Shown here: positions 37,287 to 48,767 of the stretch, in pieces
Position numbering within the stretch: the first letter of the stretch is position 1
Layout of the letters: each line of letters starts with the position of its first letter
NCBI RefSeq assembly: GCF_006228325.1
Contig: NZ_CP040231.1
Span: 1,499,001 to 1,563,000, forward strand
Source of the DNA: Streptococcus sp. 1643
GTDB taxonomy: Bacteria > Bacillota > Bacilli > Lactobacillales > Streptococcaceae
DNA length: 64,000 nt
Reading direction: 5' to 3'
Made by a program: the position numbers and the translations under genes
Notes under the pieces: generated by a model
Told to the model about the DNA's origin: nothing
Databases searched by the model: none
Seen by the model: only the letters and a program-made list of their open reading frames with translations

Positions 37287-37297
37287 TGTGGTACAAT
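37287..37297 (+). promoter_or_regulatory. Extended -10 promoter of rnhC, possibly leaderless
   Basis: TGTGG directly before TACAAT (37292-37297). The ATG of rnhC begins 7 nt after the -10, so transcription would start at or next to the start codon. Confidence 0.65.
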
Positions 37298-37304
37298 AGA
37301 GACT

Positions 37305-38180
37305 ATGGCAAGTATCACACTCACACCAAGTGAACAGGAAATTCAGAGCTTTTTAAGTCAGTATCAGAAGGCTCTCAGTCCTAGTAAAAATCCCTATATC
37401 CGCTATTTTTTGCGCTTTCCTCAGGCAACGGTTTCCATCTATACTTCTGGAAAAGTCCTCCTGCAGGGCGAAGCTGCTGAGCAGTACGCCGGTTTCTTTG
37501 GCTATCAGGTTGTAGAGGAAACCAGTGGTCAAGATTTTCCTATGATTGGGACCGATGAGGTGGGAAATGGTTCCTACTTTGGTGGGTTGGCTGTCGTGGC
37601 TTCCTTCGTAACACCTGACCAGCATGACTTCTTGCGAAAACTGGGTGTGGGGGATTCTAAGACTCTGACAGACCAAAAGATTCGTCAGATTGCCCCAATC
37701 CTCAAGGAAAAAATCCAGCACCAAGCGCTCCTCCTTTCACCTAGCAAGTACAATGAAGTTATCGGTGAGCGTTACAATGCTGTTTCTGTAAAGGTTGCCC
37801 TTCACAATCAGGCTATCTTTCTTCTCCTTCAAAAAGGAGTCCAGCCAGAAAAAATCGTGATTGACGCTTTTACAAGTCCTAAAAACTATAACAAGTACTT
37901 GGCGCAAGAAGCCAACCGTTTTCCAAACAAAATTAGCTTAGAAGAAAAAGCCGAGGGAAAATACCTGGCTGTTGCAGTTAGCTCCATCATCGCTCGTGAC
38001 CTCTTCCTCGAAAACTTGGAAAATCTTGGACGAGAACTGGGCTACCAACTGCCAAGTGGCGCTGGAACTGCATCTGATAAGGTTGCAAGCAAAATCCTTC
38101 AAGCCTATGGCATGAAAGGACTTCGTTTCTGTGCCAAACTGCATTTTAAAAATACTGAAAAAGCCAAAAAACTTCTATAG
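37305..38180 (+). CDS. rnhC: Ribonuclease HIII
   Basis: 291 residues. Removes RNA from RNA:DNA hybrids and R-loops. N-terminal TBP-like substrate-binding domain (residues 1-75), then the catalytic domain with [13 protein letters not shown] (Asp84, Glu85), [13 protein letters not shown] and VIDAFTS. No good Shine-Dalgarno is seen and the promoter is very close, suggesting leaderless or near-leaderless mRNA. lepB follows after 9 nt. Confidence 0.96.
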   Translation: MASITLTPSEQEIQSFLSQYQKALSPSKNPYIRYFLRFPQATVSIYTSGKVLLQGEAAEQYAGFFGYQVVEETSGQDFPMIGTDEVGNGSYFGGLAVVASFVTPDQHDFLRKLGVGDSKTLTDQKIRQIAPILKEKIQHQALLLSPSKYNEVIGERYNAVSVKVALHNQAIFLLLQKGVQPEKIVIDAFTSPKNYNKYLAQEANRFPNKISLEEKAEGKYLAVAVSSIIARDLFLENLENLGRELGYQLPSGAGTASDKVASKILQAYGMKGLRFCAKLHFKNTEKAKKLL

Positions 38181-38189
38181 AGGTAAACC

Positions 38190-38804
38190 ATGAACTATTT
38201 AAAATCATTTATAAAAGAATGGGGAGTTTTCTTCCTGATTATCGCACTGGTCGGTCTTAGCCGTATCTTTCTTTGGAGCAATGTCCGTGTGGAAGGACAC
38301 TCTATGGACCCTACCTTAGCTGACGGAGAAGTTCTCTTCGTTGTTAAACACCTCCCAATTGACCGCTTCGACATTGTGGTTGCGCATGAGGAAGACGGAA
38401 ATAAAGACATTGTTAAAAGGGTTATCGGCATGCCTGGAGATACCATCCGCTACGAAAATGACAAACTCTTTATCAACGGTGAAGAAACGAATGAACCTTA
38501 CCTAGCTGAGTACCTCAACTTGTTCAAAACAGAAAAGTTGCAGAACACCTATACTGGAAAAGGATTTGAAGGCAATAAGGGAGTTTACTTTAGAGAACTT
38601 GCTCAAAAAGCACAAGCCTTTACGGTCGATGTCAATTCCAATACCAGATTCAGCTTTACTGTCCCTCAAGGCGAATACCTTCTCCTTGGTGACGATCGTC
38701 TAGTCTCTAGCGACAGCCGCCATGTCGGTACCTTCAAGGCCAGCGATATAAAAGGTGAAGCAAAATTCCGTTTCTGGCCACTTAACCGTATCGGAACTTT
38801 TTAA
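38190..38804 (+). CDS. lepB: Signal peptidase I
   Basis: 204 residues. One N-terminal membrane anchor (VFFLIIALVGLSRIFLW), catalytic Ser38 in VEGHSMDPTL and Lys76 in DIVKRVIGMPGD. The conserved LLGDDRLVSSDSR box is present. Cleaves Sec signal peptides outside the membrane. Downstream of rnhC with its own AGAGGTAAACC site; a terminator follows. Confidence 0.97.
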   Translation: MNYLKSFIKEWGVFFLIIALVGLSRIFLWSNVRVEGHSMDPTLADGEVLFVVKHLPIDRFDIVVAHEEDGNKDIVKRVIGMPGDTIRYENDKLFINGEETNEPYLAEYLNLFKTEKLQNTYTGKGFEGNKGVYFRELAQKAQAFTVDVNSNTRFSFTVPQGEYLLLGDDRLVSSDSRHVGTFKASDIKGEAKFRFWPLNRIGTF

Positions 38805-38810
38805 GATAAG

Positions 38811-38846
38811 GAAGAGGCCGAGAATGCTAAGTCTCAGCCTCTTTTT
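38811..38846 (+). terminator. Terminator after lepB
   Basis: Arms AGAGGCCGAGA / TCTCAGCCTCT with TTTTT. Confidence 0.9.
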
Positions 38847-38933
38847 CTATTGCGAGAAGCAGACCTTTTAGTCTCCTAGCTTGTTGAAAGAAACTAAGGG
38901 TACAACTCTCACGAACTCATGTAAAGGAAACCT

Positions 38934-41300
38934 ATGGAAGTTTATTTTTCAGGCACCATTGAACGGATTATTTTTGAAAATGTTAGTAATTTTTATCGCA
39001 TCCTCCTCCTAGATATCGAAGATACCAATGCGGAGGACTTTGACGATTTTGAAATCATCGTTACAGGAACCATGGCGGACGTGATTGAAGGGGAAGACTA
39101 CACTTTTTGGGGACAAATCGTTCAGCACTCCAAGTATGGGGAACAGCTGCAGATCAGCCGTTATGAGCGGGCAAAACCAACTAGCAAGGGCCTCGTCAAG
39201 TACTTTTCCAGTAGCCATTTCAAAGGAATTGGACTCAAAACTGCCCAGAAAATCGTTGATAGCTATGGTGACAATACCATAGACGAAATTCTGGAGCATC
39301 CTGAAAAGCTGGAAAGCATTTCTGGACTCTCTGCCAAAAACCGTGAGGCTTTTGTCTCCACCCTCCGTCTCAACTATGGGACAGAAATGGTCTTGGCAAA
39401 ACTAGCTAACTACGGCATTCCCAATAAACTGGCCTTTCAGATTCAAGACTTTTACAAGGAAGAAACGCTGGATATTGTCGAAAACTATCCCTACCAACTG
39501 GTTGAGGATATCAAGGGCTTGGGTTTTACCATTGCTGACCAATTAGCTGCCGAACTAGGCATCGAAAGTCAGGCTCCTGAACGCTTCCGTGCTGGCCTTG
39601 TTCACAGTCTTTTTCAGGGATGTATGGATACAGGCGATACCTATATGGAAGCCCGAGATTTGCTGGAACAGACCCTGACTCTCCTCGAATCTTCCCGTCC
39701 CGTGGAACTGGATCCCAGCCAAGTCGCTCAGGAATTATCTCATTTGATCGAAGAAGACAAGGTCCAGCAGATTGATACCAAAATCTTTGATAACAGCCTC
39801 TTTTTCGCCGAAGAAGGCATTCGCAGTCACTTGGTTCGTATCCTTGAAAAAGGAAAGCAGAAAAGTCAGGATTTGGAAACCATTCACAAGCATATCTCTA
39901 CTGTCGAGCAAAAACTGGGGATTCAGTACGATGACATTCAAAAGCAGGCTATCTGTGACGCTATCCAGAACAAGGTCTTTATCCTGACAGGTGGACCTGG
40001 TACTGGTAAGACGACTGTTATCAATGGGATTATCGCTGTTTATGCCCTCTTAGAAGGACTCGATTTCAAGAAGAAAAGTAACTTACCTATTCTTCTCGCT
40101 GCCCCAACTGGTCGAGCGGCTCGGCGCATGAATGAATTGACAGGATTGCCAAGCGCGACCATACATCGCCATTTGGGGATGACGGGAGACGATGATACCA
40201 GCCATCTGGAAGATTATCTGGATGCCGATTTTATCATTGTAGATGAGTTTTCTATGGTGGATACTTGGCTAGCCAACCAACTCTTCTCCAACATCTCTTC
40301 AAACAGTAAAATCCTCATCGTGGGGGATAGCGACCAGCTACCTTCTGTCAGCCCTGGACAAGTCTTGGCTGACCTGCTCCAGATACCCCTGATTCCTCAA
40401 ACTCGCTTGGAACGGATTTATCGTCAGAGCGAGGAATCAACTATCGTCACCTTGGCAAGTCAGATTCGACAAGGCATCTTGCCAGCTGACTTTACCCAGA
40501 AAAAGGCAGACCGTTCCTACTTTGAAATCGCTAGTGGCCATATCCCAGCTACCATTGAGAAAATCCTCGGTGCTGCCCTCAGAAGTGGTATCCCGGCTCG
40601 CGATATTCAGGTGCTAGCGCCTATGTACCGAGGAACTGCTGGCATTGACGCCATCAACCAACTCATGCAAGACCTGCTCAATCCTCTGCAAAAAGGACAA
40701 GTGAGCTTTGAAGCAACTCAGTGTCACTATCGAACAGGGGACAAGGTCATTCACCTAGTCAACGACGCCGAAGTCAATGTCTTTAATGGAGACCTAGGTT
40801 ACATCACAGATTTGATTCCTGGAAAATACACCGAGTCCAAACAAGATGAGATTGTCATTGATTTCGATGGCAATGAGGTCATCTATCCTCGAAACGAATG
40901 GTACAAGATTCGTCTAGCCTATGCCATGAGTATCCATAAGTCGCAGGGAAGTGAGTTTCCCGTTGTCATCCTTCCCATCACCAGTTCCAGCAAGCGCATG
41001 CTGGAACGCAATCTCATCTATACAGCTATTACACGGGCCAAGAGCAAACTCATCCTTCTTGGTGAATTACAGGCCTTTGACTATGCAGTCAAGCATATCG
41101 GGACTGCCCGTAAGACCTATCTGATTGAGCGCTTCAAGGATCTGGTTGAAGTAGCTGACCAAACCAGCCCAGCCCCTAGCGAAACAACAAATCAAGAGGA
41201 TTCTCCTCTATCCTACATCCTCACCGAGGAAAACTGGTCTAGCATCCCAGCCATGATTGGGATTACAGATGCAGACCTCAAAGAGATTTTTGGAAAATAG
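38934..41300 (+). CDS. recD2: RecD2-type ATP-dependent DNA helicase
   Basis: 788 residues, SF1B 5'-3' helicase not linked to RecBC. An N-terminal OB and helix-hairpin-helix region (GIGLKTAQKIVDSYGDN, GFTIADQLAAELG) is diagnostic of RecD2. Helicase motifs: I LTGGPGTGKTTVING, II IVDEFSMVD, III VGDSDQLPSVSPGQ, and VI YTAITRAKSKLIL. Own gene, flanked by terminators on both sides. Role in genome maintenance inferred from B. subtilis. Confidence 0.96.
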   Translation: MEVYFSGTIERIIFENVSNFYRILLLDIEDTNAEDFDDFEIIVTGTMADVIEGEDYTFWGQIVQHSKYGEQLQISRYERAKPTSKGLVKYFSSSHFKGIGLKTAQKIVDSYGDNTIDEILEHPEKLESISGLSAKNREAFVSTLRLNYGTEMVLAKLANYGIPNKLAFQIQDFYKEETLDIVENYPYQLVEDIKGLGFTIADQLAAELGIESQAPERFRAGLVHSLFQGCMDTGDTYMEARDLLEQTLTLLESSRPVELDPSQVAQELSHLIEEDKVQQIDTKIFDNSLFFAEEGIRSHLVRILEKGKQKSQDLETIHKHISTVEQKLGIQYDDIQKQAICDAIQNKVFILTGGPGTGKTTVINGIIAVYALLEGLDFKKKSNLPILLAAPTGRAARRMNELTGLPSATIHRHLGMTGDDDTSHLEDYLDADFIIVDEFSMVDTWLANQLFSNISSNSKILIVGDSDQLPSVSPGQVLADLLQIPLIPQTRLERIYRQSEESTIVTLASQIRQGILPADFTQKKADRSYFEIASGHIPATIEKILGAALRSGIPARDIQVLAPMYRGTAGIDAINQLMQDLLNPLQKGQVSFEATQCHYRTGDKVIHLVNDAEVNVFNGDLGYITDLIPGKYTESKQDEIVIDFDGNEVIYPRNEWYKIRLAYAMSIHKSQGSEFPVVILPITSSSKRMLERNLIYTAITRAKSKLILLGELQAFDYAVKHIGTARKTYLIERFKDLVEVADQTSPAPSETTNQEDSPLSYILTEENWSSIPAMIGITDADLKEIFGK

Positions 41301-41308
41301 TGTAGCAG

Positions 41309-41336
41309 AAAGCCCACCTAGTCAGGTGGGCTTTTT
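41309..41336. terminator. Bidirectional terminator between recD2 and tig
   Basis: Arms AAAGCCCACCT / AGGTGGGCTTT, followed by TT on the plus strand and serving convergent genes. Confidence 0.9.
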
Positions 41337-41347
41337 ATCTTTTAAGA

Positions 41348-42631
41348 TTATTTTACTGTTGCAGTGCTTGTAATCAATTCAACAGCTTTTTTAATAGTGA
41401 TATCGTGTTTCAACATGTCAGCTGAAAGCAAGTTTTGAACTTGTGCCACTTCCATGTTGTAGTCTGCAGCCAATTGCTCGATTTCTTTTTGGATTTCTTC
41501 TTCTGAAGCGTCAAATCCTTCAGCTTTGGCAACTGCTTCGATAACAAGGTTAGTCTTCGTACGTGACTCAGCTTCTGCTTCGTATTGTTTGTGAAGGTCT
41601 TCTTGAGTAGTTCCAGTGATTTGGAAGTACATGTCAGGGTTGATCCCTTGGCGTTGCAAGTTTCCAAGGAATTCATTTACTGAACGGTGAACTTCTTCGT
41701 GGATCATTTCTTCTGGAAGTTCTACGATTTCAGCGTTTTCTACAGCTTTATCGATTGCTGCGCCTTCAACGGCATCTTTGTATGCTTCTTCTTTCGCAGC
41801 AGCCAATTCTTTGCGGTATTTTTCTTTCAATTCGTCAAGAGTTTCCACTTCTTCGTCGATATCTTTTGCAAGTTCATCGTCAAGAGCTGGAACTTCTTTT
41901 GCTTTTACTTCGTGAATAGTTGTTACGAATTTAGCTTCTTTACCTGCAAGGTCTTCTGCTTGGTAGTCTTCTGGGAATGTTACGACAACGTCAACAGTTT
42001 CGCCAGCTGAGTGTCCAACCAATTGGTCTTCAAAACCAGGGATGAATTGACCTGAACCAAGTCCAAGTGAGAAGTTTTCGCCTTTTCCGCCGTCGAACTC
42101 AACACCGTCGATAGAACCAACGAAGTCAATGACAACAGTGTCCCCATTTTCAGCAGCAGCTTCCTTGATAACCAATTCAGCCAAGTTGTTGCGTTCACGT
42201 TCGATACGTTCTTCAACGTCAGCGTCTGTTACTTCTTTTTCTACATCTACTGATACTTCAAGGTTTTTGTAGTCACCCAATTTAACTTCAGGTTTTGTCA
42301 CGACTTCAGCTGTGATAACCCAGTCTTGACCTTTTTCCATTGAAGTCACATCGATTTTTGGTTGTGCAACGACTTCAAGACCAGCTTCTTTTACTGCAGC
42401 TTCATAAGCATTTGGCAAAAGAGCGTTCATAACGTCTTGGTAAAGTGACTCTTCACCAAATTTTTGGTCGAAGATAGGACGTGGAAGGTGGCCTTTACGG
42501 AAACCTGGAACGTTAAGAGTTTTCTTTACTGAGTTGAAGACACGGTCCAATTCTGGTTTGATTTGGTCTTGAGAGATAGTGAAAGTCAAGACACCACGGT
42601 TTGTTTCTTTGTTTTCAAATGATACAGACAT
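41348..42631 (-). CDS. tig: Trigger factor (ribosome-associated chaperone)
   Basis: 427 residues. N-terminal ribosome-binding tail with [17 protein letters not shown], a central FKBP-type isomerase domain ([36 protein letters not shown]) and a C-terminal helical cradle. First chaperone met by nascent chains. Single gene with its own promoter. Confidence 0.98.
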   Translation of the reverse strand: MSVSFENKETNRGVLTFTISQDQIKPELDRVFNSVKKTLNVPGFRKGHLPRPIFDQKFGEESLYQDVMNALLPNAYEAAVKEAGLEVVAQPKIDVTSMEKGQDWVITAEVVTKPEVKLGDYKNLEVSVDVEKEVTDADVEERIERERNNLAELVIKEAAAENGDTVVIDFVGSIDGVEFDGGKGENFSLGLGSGQFIPGFEDQLVGHSAGETVDVVVTFPEDYQAEDLAGKEAKFVTTIHEVKAKEVPALDDELAKDIDEEVETLDELKEKYRKELAAAKEEAYKDAVEGAAIDKAVENAEIVELPEEMIHEEVHRSVNEFLGNLQRQGINPDMYFQITGTTQEDLHKQYEAEAESRTKTNLVIEAVAKAEGFDASEEEIQKEIEQLAADYNMEVAQVQNLLSADMLKHDITIKKAVELITSTATVK

Positions 42632-42668
42632 TCTGTCATTTCTCCTTAAAATTTTTTAAATACAGTCT

Positions 42669-42698
42669 ATTATAGCATAAACTACGGTTAATTTTCAA
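42669..42698 (-). promoter_or_regulatory. Promoter of tig
   Basis: Minus strand: TTGAAA (42693-42698), 18 nt ending in TATGC, TATAAT (42669-42674). Both -35 and extended -10. Confidence 0.82.
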
Positions 42699-42723
42699 GT
42701 AATGAATGCGCTTTTCAATGACT

Positions 42724-43380
42724 CTAGAGGTACTTACTGGCTTCTCTGATACTAAGTTCAGATATTCTTTCCTTGTTTTTTTCGATGAAGCTTGCTACCC
42801 ATTCCGGATTGGTTTTTGAGTAGTCTCGCAAAGCCCAACCGATGGCCTTGTTGATAAAAAATTCTGTCTGGTCCAGATTATTGAGCAGGATCTTTTCCAT
42901 CAATTGGACATTCGTTTTCTCTTTTCTTAACAACTGGTGGTCAATAGCGACTCGTCTCAGCCAGATATTGTCTGATAGGCTCCATTTTAAAAGCACTTCT
43001 TCAAGTTCCGGATGGTTAGCCACCAAACTCCCAACTACTCTATCTAGAATATCTACCGTATCCCACCAGGACTTGGTCACGACCAGGCGCTCAATCTTAG
43101 GCAAATCGTTCTCCGTCAAATAAGACTGCATGGCCTTCAAATAGTTGGCTGCCACATACTGGTATTCTCTAGGTTCCTTTTCCCAGCAAGTGTCTACAAA
43201 ATCCCAATCGATAATCTTTGTTTTTTTCGCTTCTGGAAAATACTTTTTATAGAGTGCATTTCTTTCAGGAGCTGCAACACCTAGAAAGGAAAACTGATGG
43301 CGCATATAGGCTTCCATGGGGCCTGCTTTATGCGGATCTTTTGTCGCTTCTAGCTCCACAAGTAAATCTGCAAGACTCAT
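42724..43380 (-). CDS. AlkD-like DNA alkylation repair protein
   Basis: 218 residues, HEAT-like helical repeats. Family segments: YMRHQFSFLGVAAPERNALY, EREYQY-like PREYQYVAANYL, VTKSWWDTVDIL and FINKAIGWALRDYSKTNP. AlkD glycosylases remove bulky or cationic alkylated purines without base flipping. Its start abuts the liaR stop on the same strand, so it may be read from the lia transcript. Confidence 0.88.
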   Translation of the reverse strand: MSLADLLVELEATKDPHKAGPMEAYMRHQFSFLGVAAPERNALYKKYFPEAKKTKIIDWDFVDTCWEKEPREYQYVAANYLKAMQSYLTENDLPKIERLVVTKSWWDTVDILDRVVGSLVANHPELEEVLLKWSLSDNIWLRRVAIDHQLLRKEKTNVQLMEKILLNNLDQTEFFINKAIGWALRDYSKTNPEWVASFIEKNKERISELSIREASKYL

Positions 43381-44013
43381 CTAAAAATCCTCCTGCCCCA
43401 CCAAGTGGTGCTGAAAGGCATAGACCGCCGCCTGGGTGCGATCGCTGACCTCAAGCTTGGCTAGGATATTAGACACATGGGTTTTGACCGTCTTGAGAGA
43501 GATAAAGAGTTCGTCTGCGATGCGCTGATTTTCATAGCCCTTGGCGATGAGTTGTAGGACATCTCGTTCACGCGCAGTCAGTTCCTCATGAAGCTCTATA
43601 TGATTGCGGTGGTATTCGACCTTCTTGCTGACCTCTTGTTCAATAGCAAGCTCTCCAGCAGCAACCTTACGAACAGCGTTCAGTAATTCGTCTGCACTTG
43701 AAGTCTTGAGCATATAGCCCCTAGCCCCAGCATTTAAGACAGGCATGATTTTTTCATTGTCTAGATAAGAGGTCACAATCAAAATCTTGGCTTCAGGCCA
43801 TTCTTTGAGGATAGCCAAGGTTGCATCAATCCCGTTCATCTCAGGCATGACAATATCCATGACAATGACATCTGGGTGCAATTCCAAGGCCAAGGAAATC
43901 CCTTGAGCCCCATTGGCCGCCTCCCCCACAACTTCTACATCCCCTTGGAGGTCAAAGTAGCTTTTCAAGCCCAATCGAACCATTTCATGGTCATCTACCA
44001 GTAAAATTTTCAT
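43381..44013 (-). CDS. liaR: Response regulator LiaR (NarL/LuxR type)
   Basis: 210 residues. Receiver domain with Asp53 (VIVMDIVMPEMNG) and C-terminal LuxR-type helix-turn-helix (LTARERDVLQLIAKGYENQ, LFISLKTVKTHVSNIL). Part of liaFSR, which responds to cell-wall antibiotics and envelope stress. 10 nt after liaS. Confidence 0.94.
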   Translation of the reverse strand: MKILLVDDHEMVRLGLKSYFDLQGDVEVVGEAANGAQGISLALELHPDVIVMDIVMPEMNGIDATLAILKEWPEAKILIVTSYLDNEKIMPVLNAGARGYMLKTSSADELLNAVRKVAAGELAIEQEVSKKVEYHRNHIELHEELTARERDVLQLIAKGYENQRIADELFISLKTVKTHVSNILAKLEVSDRTQAAVYAFQHHLVGQEDF

Positions 44014-44023
44014 CTCTACTCCT

Positions 44024-45022
44024 TTATGATTCCTTGTCTAGCAGGGGAATACGGATATCAACCGCCAGCCCTTGCTTTGGAGCTGTCAAGAGTTGAACCG
44101 TTCCTGCCATATCTTCGACCCGCTCCTTGATATTTCGCAGTCCATAACTCAAGTCATCTAAACTCCCTAACTGGAAGCCAATTCCATTGTCCACCACCTT
44201 CAACTGCAATTCAACATCTGTCTGATAGAGGTAAACATCTAAGCAAGATGCCTGGGCATGGCGGAGGGTATTGCTAATCAACTCCTGCAAAATACGGAAG
44301 ATATGTTCTTCAATCTTCTTGGGCAATTTAGATACATTTTGCTTGAGACTTACCTCGAGATCACTCTTGTCCTCAAGCTCTTTTAAGAGGATTTGAATCC
44401 CCTCAACCAAACTCTTCTCTTCCAACTCAACTGGTCGCAAATGCAAGAGCAAGACCCGTAGATCTTTCTGGGCTGTCTCCAGGATGGCTGCGACACTTTG
44501 CAACTGGGTCTTCATCTTTTCTCTATCAAGCTTCAAAGCCTGCTGACTGACACCTGATAAAATCATATGGGCCGCAAACAACTCCTGACTAACCGTATCG
44601 TGTAAATCACGTGCTATCCGCTTCCGTTCTTTCTCGATGAGTGCTTCTTCCTTAACTAGGCTTTGATTTTCAGCCTTTTGAACAGCCTCTGTCAAGAGGT
44701 TGAGCTTGCCAGACAAGGACTTAAAACTGGCTTCCAAGTCTGGATCTGCAAAAGAAACAAGCTCTTTCCCCGCTAACAAGCGCTTGAGATTGACCTGCAT
44801 TTTTCTGCGAGAAATTTCTTCCATCACCCGCCAAAAGAGGACAAAAAAGAAGGTCATGGAAAGGCTAAAGACCAAGACTAAGAAGATTAACTTTTCTGTT
44901 TTCTCAATATCTTGTATCAAATAGGACCAATCAAGATTAAGAATATCAAGTAGACTATTGGTCAAAAAGAGGATAAAGAGGAGAGAAGTCAGCCCGATTA
45001 ATAGATAGGATTGCTTTTTCAT
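44024..45022 (-). CDS. liaS: Sensor histidine kinase LiaS
   Basis: 332 residues. Two membrane helices (about 7-25 and 45-65) with a very short outside loop, typical of intramembrane-sensing kinases. Phosphoacceptor His141 in RIARDLHDTVSQELFAAHM (HisKA_3) and HATPase motifs DNGIGF and GLRNIKERV. Overlaps liaF by 4 nt. Confidence 0.94.
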   Translation of the reverse strand: MKKQSYLLIGLTSLLFILFLTNSLLDILNLDWSYLIQDIEKTEKLIFLVLVFSLSMTFFFVLFWRVMEEISRRKMQVNLKRLLAGKELVSFADPDLEASFKSLSGKLNLLTEAVQKAENQSLVKEEALIEKERKRIARDLHDTVSQELFAAHMILSGVSQQALKLDREKMKTQLQSVAAILETAQKDLRVLLLHLRPVELEEKSLVEGIQILLKELEDKSDLEVSLKQNVSKLPKKIEEHIFRILQELISNTLRHAQASCLDVYLYQTDVELQLKVVDNGIGFQLGSLDDLSYGLRNIKERVEDMAGTVQLLTAPKQGLAVDIRIPLLDKES

Positions 45023-45717
45023 CCTCTGACCACCTCCACATCGCCAACCATAGTAGTTAGGAAAATCTTGACGCTCTTGTTACTCTTGAGATAGTCTCTG
45101 GTTTCCTGATGATAGTGTTCATTGCGAAGGGCTCGCTTGGGTTGATGGAGGAAAGTTAAATCTCCATAGAGACAGTTGACACTTAGACTGATTTCAACAT
45201 CTACAGGTACGATAATCCTAGTCGTTCCGACCATTTTACGGAGGATGATGACATTGTCATGATTGGTTAGGATAACTCTTTCTAAATGAATGGTGTCCTT
45301 ACCCATGAGGCGAAAGAGATTGATATCGTCAAACTGGCAGGTCTGGTGACTAGAGAAATGATGGAGATTGCCAAACCAAGGGTTTCGTTCATTTTTAACT
45401 GTCACCACCTCTTCAAAGACCAAATCCGTCTCCTCTTTTTCTTGGTTCATCATTGGATAGAGAAGAAAGAGACTGTAGATCACTGCCACAAAGATAGCTA
45501 AAATCACAAAGGGATTGAGCATGACGATGAAAAAGAAAAGAATAGTCGCTACAAGGAGGAAGACGTTGTTGCCCTCTTTCCCTGTATAATAGCGGAGCAA
45601 GAGTAAAAAGAGGAACAGAATCAGCAGAAAACGCGAAAAATGCTCTGATACCATCAAAATCAGAGCCCCCGTCAACAGACAGGCTTCAATAAATAAAAAG
45701 ATTTGAAATTTTTTCAT
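45019..45717 (-). CDS. liaF: LiaF, inhibitor of the LiaRS system
   Basis: 232 residues. N-terminal hydrophobic segments (residues about 4-90) and a soluble C-terminal DUF2154-type domain (LMGKDTIHLERVIL, IIVPVDVEISLSVNCLYGDL, FLTTMVGDVEVVRG). LiaF holds LiaS inactive without stress. First gene of liaFSR, preceded by a candidate LiaR site, so the operon may be autoregulated. Confidence 0.9.
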   Translation of the reverse strand: MKKFQIFLFIEACLLTGALILMVSEHFSRFLLILFLFLLLLRYYTGKEGNNVFLLVATILFFFIVMLNPFVILAIFVAVIYSLFLLYPMMNQEKEETDLVFEEVVTVKNERNPWFGNLHHFSSHQTCQFDDINLFRLMGKDTIHLERVILTNHDNVIILRKMVGTTRIIVPVDVEISLSVNCLYGDLTFLHQPKRALRNEHYHQETRDYLKSNKSVKIFLTTMVGDVEVVRG

Positions 45718-45737
45718 AGCTGCATCCTCTCTTTTCT

Positions 45738-45774
45738 ATTTTATCACAATTCAAAAAAGTCACCTCGGTCTGAG
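45738..45774 (-). promoter_or_regulatory. liaFSR promoter with candidate LiaR operator
   Basis: Minus strand: extended -10 TGTGA-TAAAAT (45738-45743) with no good -35. In its place lies CTCAGACCGAGGTGACT (45758-45774), with imperfect inverted symmetry. The weak -35 suggests activator dependence; LiaR is the obvious candidate but the match is inferred. Confidence 0.5.
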
Positions 45775-45804
45775 GATGGAAAAAGCGCTTGACAAAGAGA
45801 TACA

Positions 45805-45832
45805 AAAAAGGGCGGGATTCTTTTCCCGACCT
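45805..45832 (-). terminator. Terminator after fni
   Basis: Minus strand: GGTCGGGA / TCCCGCCC hairpin with AAAGAA loop, then TTTTTT, directly after the fni stop and before the lia promoter. Confidence 0.85.
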
Positions 45833-45834
45833 CT

Positions 45835-47813
<1,979 letters not shown>

Positions 47814-47827
<14 letters not shown>

Positions 47828-48767
47828 CTTGGCTCAAATCCTTTGTTTTTGACACAATCAAGCGGTAACGTTGACCGAAAATTTCTGATAAATGCTCCAA
47901 GTCTTTCTCCTGACAGAGAATCTTGACATTGGGACCGGCATCCATGGTAAAGTAGCAGGCTTCGCCTTGTTCACGAAGTTGACGGACAAAGTCCATCGCT
48001 TCATAAGTCGCATCCGTTAGATAAGAAAAGGCTGGGGATGCTGTTTTGGTCGTAGCGTGCATAGCAAGGGCATTTTTCTCCGTTAATTCCCCAACCTTGA
48101 CAAAATCATTCTCTTTGAGATAAACCAGCATATCCTGATAATCCTTCTCAGACTGGCGCACCCAGTCATCAAAGGTCGTCGAGGTTTCCACACAAAGTTT
48201 CATCCCATCACGGCTAGAAATTGGTTTTTTCTTGTCCTCTAGCACCAACATAATCATAGCTAGTTTCAGATCTGTCTCTACAGGGTAGATTTCCCCACTA
48301 TCCTTATCCCAAGCACCCAGTGGTCCATAAAAACTACGAGAGGAAGAACCTGAGGCAAACTTAGCCTCCTGTGCCAACTGACTCTGATCCAAACCAAGCT
48401 GGAAATAAGCATTGCAAGCCTTGACCAAGGCGGACAAACCACTAGAACTGGATGATAAGCCAGCCGCAGTCGGCATGTTGTTTTGAGTATCAATACGGAC
48501 AAAACCTTCCCCAGCCGGACGGTAGCGGTCAATGATTTTGCTCATCTTGGCATGCTCGGCCTCACTCTGAAGTTGACCATTGATATAAAAGGCATCAGCA
48601 GTCGCATCCGTCGGTAGAGGCGACAAGGTCGTCTCTGTGTACATGTTTTCTAAAGTCAGAGAAATACTGCTGGTCGCAGGAACCATTTCTTTTTCTTTTT
48701 TCTTTCCCCAATATTTGATAATGGCAATATTTGCGTAGGAACGTACTGTTACAGGCTTTCGATCCAT
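47814..48767 (-). CDS. mvaD: Diphosphomevalonate decarboxylase
   Basis: 317 residues, GHMP fold. Makes isopentenyl diphosphate with ATP and loss of CO2. SYANIAIIKYWGKK at the N-terminus, PTAAGLSSSSSGLSALVKA as the phosphate loop, and FTMDAGPNVKIL near the C-terminus. Overlaps mvk by 19 nt. Confidence 0.97.
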
